From Candidatus Tectimicrobiota bacterium (GTDB taxonomy: Bacteria > UBA8248), in the NCBI GenBank assembly GCA_016184445.1, contig JACPCT010000301.1, positions 1 through 5,071 of the forward strand: a stretch of 5,071 nt of DNA. The letters run 5' to 3'. A model generated the notes under the pieces. It saw nothing but the letters and a program-made list of their open reading frames with translations, was not told the DNA's origin and searched no databases. The translations under genes and the position numbers were made by a program. Position 1 is the first letter of the stretch. Each line of letters begins with the position of its first letter. Shown here piece by piece: positions 1 through 5,071 of the stretch.

Positions 1-1
1 G

Positions 2-1405
2 CAGCCACGCCGCAAGCTGGCCATCCACCGCAAGGAGGAGCGCCGAATCCAGTGGGGGACGGTGACCATCATCGGCCTCATCCACGTGGGGGCCCTGCTG
101 GCCCTGCGCCCGGACCTCTACAGCACGTCGGGCCTGGTGCTCTTCGGGGTGCTCTACCTGATGACGGGGATGTTCGGCGTCACCATGTGCTACCACCGGC
201 TGCTCACCCACCGGAGCTTCCAGACCCATAGGTGGGTGGAGTATTTCCTCACCTTCTGCGCGTGCCAGGCCCTCCAGAGCGGCCCCATCTCGTGGACCGC
301 CCTCCACCGCATCCACCACAAGGAGGCGGACGACGAGCCCGACCCCCACAGCCCCCTCGTGAGCTTCCTGTGGGCCCACATGGGGTGGCTGTTCGTGGAC
401 ACGCCCGGGGCGAGCACCCATGCGGAGTACAGCCGCTTCGCCAAGGACCTGGATCGGGACCCGGTCCAGCGCTTCTTCGACCGCTACTTCTTCTTCCTGT
501 ACCTGCTGACGGCCGCCCTCGTCTACGCGGCGGGCGAGCTCTCCGGCGGGCTGGGCCTCTCGTGGCTGGTCTGGGGGGTGCTCCTGCGGACGGTCTTCCT
601 CTGGCACGCGACCTGGCTGGTGAACTCCGCCACCCACCTGTGGGGCTACCGCAACTACACGACCGATGAGGACAGCACGAACAACTGGTGGGCCGCTCTC
701 ATCTCCTTCGGCGAAGGCTGGCACAACAACCACCACGCCGACCCGCGCTCGGCCCGCCACGGCCAGCGCTGGTTCGAGGTCGACGTGACCTACCTCGTCA
801 TCCGCCTGCTGGGCCGCCTGGGCCTGGCGTGGCAGATCATGGAGCCGCGCAAGGGCGTCGTCGCCCGCCGGGTGGACATCATGGTGGACACCGAGGCCCT
901 CCGGCTGGCCGACGAGCGTGCCCGCGAGGCCCTCCGGCCCGAGCCGGTCCTTCACACCCAGACCGACCCCACCATCCCGGTAGAAGTGCCCGTCATGGCC
1001 TCGGCGGCCGAGGCCTACGAGGCGGCCGTGCGCTCGGCCCGGGAGGCCAAGGAGGCGGTCGAGGACGCCCTCCGGCACGCGGCCGAGGCGCTCCGCCACC
1101 GGCGCCAGGAGGCGGCGGAGCGGATGGATCAGCAGGTCCGCCAGATGCTGGAGCGGGCCAAGGACATGGCCATGGCCGCGGTCGAGAAGGCCAAGTTCGC
1201 CGCCGCCGAGGCGTCCGAGTTCGCCTCCCAGGCCAGCGCCTTCGCCGCCAGCGCGAAGGATCGGGCGGCCGGGTCGGCCCGGCACGCGGCCGAGCAGAGC
1301 CGCATCCTCGCCCAGGAGGCGGCCGAGGCCGCGGCCCGGGCCGCCGAGGAGATCGCGGCCGCCTTCAAGGGGATCAGCCGGCCCGTCATCAGCTCGGCGA
1401 TCTAG
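2..1405 (+). CDS. Membrane fatty-acid (acyl-CoA type, delta-9-like) desaturase with long Ala-rich C-terminal helix; 5' end outside window
   Basis: This is a di-iron integral membrane desaturase of the FA_desaturase family, which puts a double bond into a fatty acyl chain using O2 and electrons from an external donor. Counting residues from the GTG at 62, the three histidine boxes are all present: H45-H50 (HRLLTH), H82/H85/H86 (HRIHH) and H221/H224/H225 (HNNHH). N188 and H192 (NSATH) match the extra metal ligands known from stearoyl-CoA desaturase. Hydrophobic spans lie near residues 3-17, 23-43, 142-158 and 165-185. The frame stays open from the GTG back to base 2 and encodes a plausible N-terminal flank (RRIQWGTV), so the true start is probably left of the window and GTG 62 is internal. 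After about residue 265 the core ends. Residues 313-434 form an Ala/Glu/Arg-rich helix with no proline and one glycine, which is not part of the usual fold. The family call is firm; regiospecificity and substrate (acyl-CoA or acyl-lipid) are not. Confidence 0.93.
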   Translation, partial: QPRRKLAIHRKEERRIQWGTVTIIGLIHVGALLALRPDLYSTSGLVLFGVLYLMTGMFGVTMCYHRLLTHRSFQTHRWVEYFLTFCACQALQSGPISWTALHRIHHKEADDEPDPHSPLVSFLWAHMGWLFVDTPGASTHAEYSRFAKDLDRDPVQRFFDRYFFFLYLLTAALVYAAGELSGGLGLSWLVWGVLLRTVFLWHATWLVNSATHLWGYRNYTTDEDSTNNWWAALISFGEGWHNNHHADPRSARHGQRWFEVDVTYLVIRLLGRLGLAWQIMEPRKGVVARRVDIMVDTEALRLADERAREALRPEPVLHTQTDPTIPVEVPVMASAAEAYEAAVRSAREAKEAVEDALRHAAEALRHRRQEAAERMDQQVRQMLERAKDMAMAAVEKAKFAAAEASEFASQASAFAASAKDRAAGSARHAAEQSRILAQEAAEAAARAAEEIAAAFKGISRPVISSAI

Positions 1406-1432
1406 GGGCGCGAAGCGATCGGACCCGGAGAG

Positions 1433-1463
1433 GGCCGGAGGCGCGAGCCTCCGGCCTTTTTTT
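1433..1463 (+). terminator. Rho-independent terminator of the desaturase gene
   Basis: A perfect 10-bp GC-rich stem (1433-1442 with 1447-1456) is closed by a GCGA loop, which fits the GNRA tetraloop class, and is followed at once by seven T residues (1457-1463). It starts 27 bases after the desaturase stop. On the minus strand the hairpin has no following T-tract, so it is not a canonical terminator for the convergent binding-protein gene. No other terminator for that gene is visible between the two stops. Confidence 0.93.
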
Positions 1464-1480
1464 CGTTTGCGCCAGGCGGC

Positions 1481-2518
1481 CTACGAAGCGGGTGGCCGGA
1501 GGCGCGGGAGGGGGAGGAACTGGTTCGTGAACGCGCGGGAGAGGGGAGCGTCGAGCTTGAGGCCCCGGATCTTCTCCATGAGGGCCTGGAGCTCCTTCAG
1601 GCGCGCCTCCTCGAAGCGGCCCAGCCCGCCCCGGCGCGCCTCGGGGGGGTAAATCAGCGCCATCGCCTCCCGCCACTCCGCCCCGGTACGCCCGGGGCCC
1701 AGGGCCGGGTTCACCTTCAGGTGGGCCTGGAGGGCGTCCGCCGGGCGCGCGAGGGAGGCTGCGGCCGCCTGGGCGACCGCCCCGGCGAGGGCTTTCACGA
1801 GGCCGGCGTCCTGGGCGATCTGGGCCTCGGTCGTCACCAGGAGGAGGCCGTAGGGGTTCACTCCCGCATCGGCGTAGGGGAAGACGGCGATCTCCTTGCC
1901 GGCCCTGGAGGCCGCTTCGCGGTATTGGTGGGCCACCAGGGTGGAGCCGGCCACCGCGTCCACCTTGCCCTCCAGGAGGGCGGGGAGGAGCTGGTCCGGC
2001 GTCAGGTTCTGCCACCGGATCTTGCCCAGGTCGAAGCGGGGCCCGAGGCCGAGCTCGGGGAAGATCAGGCGGGGGAAGGAGGCCCGGGGGGCGCCGACAG
2101 CCTTCCCGGCCAGGTCGCCGAGCTTCTGGATGTCCGGGCGCTTGAGGGCGAGGATGGCGCTCGGCCCCCGCGAGAAGTAGGCCATGATCCCCACCAGGCC
2201 CATCCCGCCGGCCCGCAGGGCGTACACCTCGGCCGCCTCGGCCAGGGCGAACTGGGCGGTCCCCTGATTCAAGGCCAGGAGCGCCTCCCGGCTGCCCCGC
2301 GCCGCGCGGAGCCTGACCTCCAGGCCCGCCTTCTCGAAGATGCCCGCGCCCTGCGCGTAGTAGAGGGGCGCGTGGGCCCCGCCGGGCAGCCAGTTCAGGG
2401 CGAGGGTGGCCTGCCGGGCCGCCCGGGCGGGGAGGGGCGAGGCCGCGAGGAGGAGGCCCAGGAGGAGCCCGAGGGGCGCGCGGCCCGCCAAGCGCCGAAG
2501 GAGGGGGGGACGGGACAT
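1481..2518 (-). CDS. ABC-transporter periplasmic substrate-binding protein, NMT1/THI5-like
   Basis: This 345-residue exported protein is probably the solute-capturing component of an ABC importer of the SsuA/TauA/ThiY (NMT1/THI5-like) group. The N-terminus has arginines followed by a Leu/Ala-rich core (residues 16-26) and an ARA-A site near residue 33. No lipobox cysteine is seen, so Sec export to the periplasm is inferred. The mature protein opens with LALNWLPGG-HAPLYYAQ (about 39-55) and GIFEKAGLEVRL (59-70), the characteristic first lobe of the family. The alternating lobes continue to about residue 260, including LLEGKVDAVAG at 181-191. The ATG at 2518 is chosen because GAGGAGG (2524-2530) sits 5 bases upstream and the signal peptide begins there. 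A longer reading from TTG at 2596 would start inside a likely -35 box. No permease or ATPase gene is adjacent. HAPLYYA resembles pyrimidine- or thiamine-precursor binders, but members bind sulfonates, nitrate-like ions, pyrimidines and other ligands, so the ligand is unknown. Confidence 0.9.
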   Translation of the reverse strand: MSRPPLLRRLAGRAPLGLLLGLLLAASPLPARAARQATLALNWLPGGAHAPLYYAQGAGIFEKAGLEVRLRAARGSREALLALNQGTAQFALAEAAEVYALRAGGMGLVGIMAYFSRGPSAILALKRPDIQKLGDLAGKAVGAPRASFPRLIFPELGLGPRFDLGKIRWQNLTPDQLLPALLEGKVDAVAGSTLVAHQYREAASRAGKEIAVFPYADAGVNPYGLLLVTTEAQIAQDAGLVKALAGAVAQAAAASLARPADALQAHLKVNPALGPGRTGAEWREAMALIYPPEARRGGLGRFEEARLKELQALMEKIRGLKLDAPLSRAFTNQFLPLPRLRPPAS

Positions 2519-2523
2519 GGGAG

Positions 2524-2530
2524 CCTCCTC
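2524..2530 (-). promoter_or_regulatory. Ribosome binding site of the substrate-binding protein gene
   Basis: Read on the minus strand this is GAGGAGG, 5 bases before the ATG at 2518. It is a strong Shine-Dalgarno match and decides the start in favour of this ATG over the upstream TTG at 2596. Confidence 0.85.
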
Positions 2531-2566
2531 ATTGCGCAGCACCGGGAGTAGGATGCATTTCCCGAG

Positions 2567-2596
2567 CAGTAAGGCTCTCCCCGCGGCGCATGTCAA
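2567..2596 (-). promoter_or_regulatory. Possible promoter of the substrate-binding protein gene (good -35, weak -10)
   Basis: The minus strand carries a consensus -35 hexamer, TTGACA (2591-2596). At 17 to 19 bases spacing the only -10 candidates are weak: CTTACT, TTACTG or TACTGC around 2566-2573. The position, 40-80 bases upstream of the ATG, suits a promoter. The poor -10 means that it may need an activator, or that the hexamer match is partly due to the surrounding inverted repeat. Confidence 0.35.
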
Positions 2597-2648
2597 GGCG
2601 GGGTCGCCGCCCCGCGGGCGCGGCGGGAATCCGCCGCGCCGCCTTGAC
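2592..2648. repeat. 10-bp inverted repeat carrying both divergent -35 boxes
   Basis: The arms GTCAAGGCGG (2592-2601) and CCGCCTTGAC (2639-2648) are perfect reverse complements separated by 37 bases. The left arm supplies most of TTGACA reading left toward the binding-protein gene. The right arm supplies most of TTGACG reading right toward ilvC. The repeat lies upstream of both predicted transcription starts, so it would act as DNA rather than RNA, for example as a paired regulator site. No regulator can be named from the sequence. Confidence 0.55.
2617..2640. repeat. Perfect GC hairpin between the divergent promoters
   Basis: GGCGCGGCGG (2617-2626) and CCGCCGCGCC (2631-2640) form a 10-bp perfect stem around a 4-base GAAT loop. 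There is no T-tract on either side, so it is not an intrinsic terminator. Its right arm overlaps the inner end of the larger inverted repeat by two bases and stops just before the ilvC -35 box. A protein-binding dyad or a cruciform-prone element is possible. The G+C-rich context makes chance palindromes more likely. Confidence 0.5.
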
Positions 2649-2672
2649 GCACCGGTCCGCCGCTCCTAGAGT
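2644..2672 (+). promoter_or_regulatory. Sigma70-type promoter of ilvC
   Basis: TTGACG (2644-2649, 5 of 6 consensus) and TAGAGT (2667-2672, 4 of 6) are separated by an ideal 17 bases. Transcription would begin near 2679, giving an ilvC leader of about 100 bases. The leader contains a modest 6-bp stem (2694-2699 with 2714-2719) but no convincing attenuator, T-box or other riboswitch. Confidence 0.7.
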
Positions 2673-2765
2673 ATGGGGCCTTTCTCGGCGGGGAGGGACG
2701 GGAAACCGAAGCGGTCCCTGCGCCTCGCGTTCACGCCGGTCCGCTGCGAACCATCGTTCATATCT

Positions 2766-2771
2766 GGAGGG
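2766..2771 (+). promoter_or_regulatory. Ribosome binding site of ilvC
   Basis: GGAGGG lies 8 bases before the ATG at 2780, a normal spacing. It supports this ATG as the ilvC start, as does the usual class I N-terminus that follows. Confidence 0.85.
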
Positions 2772-2779
2772 CGAGAGCC

Positions 2780-3808
2780 ATGAAAGCGGAGGAGCTTCTC
2801 AAGGGCCTGAAAATCTACTACGACGCCGACGCGGACCTGAACCTGCTCAAGGGGCGCACGGTGGCGGTCATCGGCTACGGCAGCCAGGGCAGGGCGCACG
2901 CGATGAACCTCCAGGACAGCGGGGTGAAGGTGGTCGTCGGGCTGCGCAAGACCTCGCCGCGCTGGAAGCAGGTCGAGGACGACGGCCTCGAGATCATGGA
3001 GACGGCCGAGGCCGCCAAGGCGGGCGACCTGGTCGTCATGCTGACCCAGGATCACCTCCAGCCGTCCATCTGGCGCAACGACATCCTGCCCCACATGAAG
3101 GACGGCGACGCCTTCGTCGTGGCCCACGGGTTCAACCTGAACTACGGGCAGATCATCCCGCCCAAGAACATCGACGTCTTCATGATCGCCCCCAAGAGCC
3201 CGGGCCACACCATGCGCTTCCAGTTCGAGGACGGGCGCGGGGTGCCGGGCCTGGTGGCCGTCTTCCAGGATTTCACGGGGAAGGCGAAGGACTACGCCCT
3301 CGCCTACGGCAAGGGGGTGGGCTGCGCCCGGGCCGGGATCATCGGGACCACCATCGAGGAGGAGACCGAGACCGACCTCTTCGGGGAGCAGGTGGTGCTC
3401 TGCGGCGGCATCACCGAGCTCATCCGGGCGGCCTTCGAGACCCTGGTCGAGGCGGGCTACCAGCCGGCCTGCGCCTACTTCGAGTGCCTCCACGAGGTGA
3501 AGCTGATCACCGACCTGATCTACCAGGGCGGCATCACCATGATGCGCTACTCGGTCTCGGACACGGCCGAGTACGGCGACATCACGCGCGGGAAGGTCAT
3601 CATCGACCAGGGCACCCGCGACCGCATGAAGAAGATCCTCAAGGACATCCAGACGGGCAAGTTCGCCTCCGAGTGGATCAACGAGAACATGGTGGGCCGG
3701 CCCACCTTCAACACCGTCGTCCGCAAGGAGAAGGAGCACCCCATCGAGCTCGTGGGCGCCCGCCTGCGGGCCATGATGCCCTGGATCCAGGAGCGGGAGG
3801 TGAAGTAG
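2780..3808 (+). CDS. ilvC: Ketol-acid reductoisomerase, class I (acetohydroxyacid isomeroreductase)
   Basis: This is the second common step of valine and isoleucine synthesis. The cytosolic enzyme rearranges and reduces 2-acetolactate (or 2-aceto-2-hydroxybutyrate) with NAD(P)H and Mg2+. The 342 residues match the short class I form. The Rossmann domain has [10 protein letters not shown] (32-41) and the cofactor loop [11 protein letters not shown] (54-64). AHGFN (115-119, H116) and APKSPGH (137-143, K139) carry catalytic residues. The knotted helical domain holds the metal ligands D199 and E203 (ETDLFGEQ), E235 and E239 (FECLHE), and the substrate serine S260 (SDTAEYGD). The protein ends in the usual RLRAMMPW. 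All expected active-site residues are present, so it should be active. It has its own promoter and a strong terminator, and neither ilvB/ilvN nor leuA is next to it. The SPG in place of the more usual GPG after K139 and a glycine at 190 are mild variants. Cofactor preference cannot be read securely from the loop. Confidence 0.98.
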   Translation: MKAEELLKGLKIYYDADADLNLLKGRTVAVIGYGSQGRAHAMNLQDSGVKVVVGLRKTSPRWKQVEDDGLEIMETAEAAKAGDLVVMLTQDHLQPSIWRNDILPHMKDGDAFVVAHGFNLNYGQIIPPKNIDVFMIAPKSPGHTMRFQFEDGRGVPGLVAVFQDFTGKAKDYALAYGKGVGCARAGIIGTTIEEETETDLFGEQVVLCGGITELIRAAFETLVEAGYQPACAYFECLHEVKLITDLIYQGGITMMRYSVSDTAEYGDITRGKVIIDQGTRDRMKKILKDIQTGKFASEWINENMVGRPTFNTVVRKEKEHPIELVGARLRAMMPWIQEREVK

Positions 3809-3834
3809 GAGAGCGCCCCCAATTTCCGGGAATT

Positions 3835-3876
3835 CCGCCCCCGCCGGGAAGGTTTCCCGGCGGGGGCGGCTTATTT
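3835..3876 (+). terminator. Strong rho-independent terminator of ilvC
   Basis: A perfect 16-bp stem (3835-3850 with 3854-3869) has a minimal GGT loop and is followed by CTTATTT (3870-3876). It begins 26 bases after the ilvC stop and should insulate ilvC from the ccm genes. A TTG at 3875 would give a longer CcmE reading frame, but it lies inside this terminator tail and is not a credible start. Confidence 0.92.
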
Positions 3877-3919
3877 GCCTGAAACCGGAAAAATTGCTCC
3901 CGAATGGGGCCTGTTGCAG

Positions 3920-3946
3920 TTGAAAGAATCTCTCGGAGGGTATAAT
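3920..3946 (+). promoter_or_regulatory. Probable promoter of the ccmE-ccmF unit
   Basis: A perfect TATAAT (3941-3946) stands in a locally AT-richer island between the ilvC terminator and ccmE. TTGAAA (3920-3925, 5 of 6 consensus) lies upstream with a short 15-base spacer. TTGCAG (3914-3919) would give an overlong 21-base spacer. Transcription would start near 3953, giving a leader of about 50 bases. The -10 is convincing and the choice of -35 is less so. Confidence 0.6.
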
Positions 3947-3990
3947 CTTAAATACCAAGGTGGGTCGGCCTTACCCCCGGGCAGGATGAT

Positions 3991-3995
3991 GGAGA
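3991..3995 (+). promoter_or_regulatory. Ribosome binding site deciding the ccmE start
   Basis: GGAGA lies 5 bases before ATG 4001. The in-frame ATGs at 3986 and 3989 have only a weak AGG directly in front of them. This favours 4001, which also gives the usual short basic N-terminus before the membrane anchor. Confidence 0.6.
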
Positions 3996-4000
3996 CCAGA

Positions 4001-4321
4001 ATGACCCCAAGGCGGGCCAAATTCTTCATCGCGGGTCTTGTCGTCGTAAGCGCTTTCCTCTACCTGGCGGTCTCAGGCTTCCGCAGCGAGAACTTCGTCT
4101 ATTTCCTGACCGTGGACGAGGCGGCCACCAAGGCGGCTTCGTTCGACGGCAAGGGGGTCCGCGTCCAGGGAAAGGTGGTGGCCCAGTCCCTCGTCCGGAA
4201 TCCGCAGGCCATGCAGCTGGCCTTCCGCCTCCAGGGGGAGAAGGAGACCCTGGCGGTCAGCTACCGGGGGGCCCGGGGGCGCGGCCCGGCCACGACCCTG
4301 TCCCGTTCCCGCGCCTTCTAG
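4001..4321 (+). CDS. ccmE: CcmE-like haem chaperone, C-terminally truncated (possible pseudogene)
   Basis: CcmE receives haem on the periplasmic face of the membrane and passes it to CcmF/CcmH for attachment to apocytochrome c. This 106-residue product has a basic N-terminus (TPRRAK), one membrane anchor (about 8-26) and then the first strands of the CcmE OB-fold: FLTVDEA (35-41), GKGVRVQGKVV (50-60), MQLAFRLQ (71-78) and TLAVSYRG (83-90). In full-length relatives YRG is followed by a PDxFKEG-type stretch and a conserved tail with the haem-binding His (HxxxY), or Cys in CxxxY variants. Here only 16 unrelated residues (91-106) follow, with no His, Cys or Tyr. Only 64 bases separate the YRG glycine codon from the ccmF start, too few for the missing 40-50 codons in any frame, so a deletion rather than a simple frameshift is implied. 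The stop is 10 bases before ccmF, an operon-like spacing. The family call is good; whether it works is doubtful. Confidence 0.75.
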   Translation: MTPRRAKFFIAGLVVVSAFLYLAVSGFRSENFVYFLTVDEAATKAASFDGKGVRVQGKVVAQSLVRNPQAMQLAFRLQGEKETLAVSYRGARGRGPATTLSRSRAF

Positions 4322-4331
4322 GGAGAGCCCC

Positions 4332-5071
<740 letters not shown>

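Noticed and set aside
62..64. GTG 62 as the desaturase start
   Set aside because: The frame is open to the left edge and encodes a family-like basic flank. The GGGGGA upstream is too close to the GTG for a good ribosome site.
688..1530. Gly/Arg/Pro-rich 280-residue plus frame inside the desaturase gene
   Set aside because: It is a shadow frame that runs through the desaturase tail and its terminator, and has no recognisable domain.
2519..2560. TPP riboswitch in front of the NMT1/THI5-like gene
   Set aside because: The leader is about 40 bases, too short for the element, and no THI-box core is seen.
2519..2596. Longer start (TTG 2596) for the substrate-binding protein
   Set aside because: The TTG is part of the TTGACA -35 candidate, there is no ribosome site, and the extra 26 residues would sit in front of a normal signal peptide that has its own strong ribosome site.
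2673..2783. 36-codon open frame whose TGA overlaps the ilvC ATG, as a possible leader peptide
   Set aside because: Its ATG directly follows the -10 box and would lie upstream of the expected transcription start. It has no ribosome site and no run of Ile, Val or Leu codons, as an attenuator peptide would.
2590..3882. 430-residue plus-strand open frame overlapping ilvC in another phase
   Set aside because: The translation is Arg/Gly/His-rich low-complexity sequence without family motifs, and ilvC occupies the same DNA.
3903..3918. Sigma54-type site ending in TTGCA upstream of ccmE
   Set aside because: The GG doublet is not at the required distance from the GC (positions 3904-3905 are A and T), so the -24/-12 pattern fails.
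2666..3958. 430-residue open frame on the minus strand opposite ilvC
   Set aside because: It is antisense to an unambiguous ilvC. Its His/Asp/Val/Gly-rich translation is the typical shadow of GC-rich coding DNA, and it would cross the ilvC terminator.
3875..4000. N-terminal extension of CcmE from TTG 3875
   Set aside because: The extension begins inside the ilvC terminator tail and crosses the TATAAT promoter. It has no family similarity.

Overview
The window is GC-rich bacterial chromosomal DNA, and third codon positions in the real genes are almost all G or C. A system I cytochrome c maturation pair (CcmE-like plus CcmF) and a Sec-exported solute-binding protein without a lipobox point to a Gram-negative, c-type-cytochrome-making bacterium. 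The short class I ketol-acid reductoisomerase and the compact ccmE-ccmF order would fit deltaproteobacteria in the broad sense or high-GC uncultured phyla such as Rokubacteria, NC10 or Tectomicrobia. The sequence alone does not settle the lineage. I see no rRNA, tRNA, CRISPR array, insertion sequence, phage gene or toxin-antitoxin pair.

Layout, left to right. (1) 2-1405 (+) is a membrane fatty-acid desaturase whose 5' end lies outside the window. It carries an unusual Ala/Glu/Arg-rich helical tail of about 125 residues and ends at a textbook intrinsic terminator (1433-1463). (2) 1481-2518 (-) is an exported NMT1/THI5-like substrate-binding protein with no transporter partner genes in view, convergent with the desaturase. 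(3) 2519-2779 is a divergent control region. It holds a good sigma70-type promoter for ilvC, a possible promoter for the binding protein, and a 10-bp inverted repeat whose two arms each contain one of the outward-facing -35 boxes. A second perfect hairpin lies between the arms. (4) 2780-3808 (+) is ilvC, which appears monocistronic and is closed by a 16-bp-stem terminator (3835-3876). (5) A new promoter with a perfect TATAAT (3941-3946) precedes ccmE (4001-4321), which is truncated, and ccmF (from TTG 4332), which runs off the right edge.

The genes fall into four independent transcription units: lipid desaturation, uptake of a small molecule, branched-chain amino acid synthesis and cytochrome c biogenesis. 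Only ccmE and ccmF clearly work together, in haem delivery and ligation to apocytochrome c.

Most of the window is ordinary housekeeping. I do not see a convincing new multi-gene system. The points that merit a second look are the desaturase tail, the ccmE-like gene that lacks the family's haem-binding C-terminus, and the palindrome that pairs the two divergent -35 elements.
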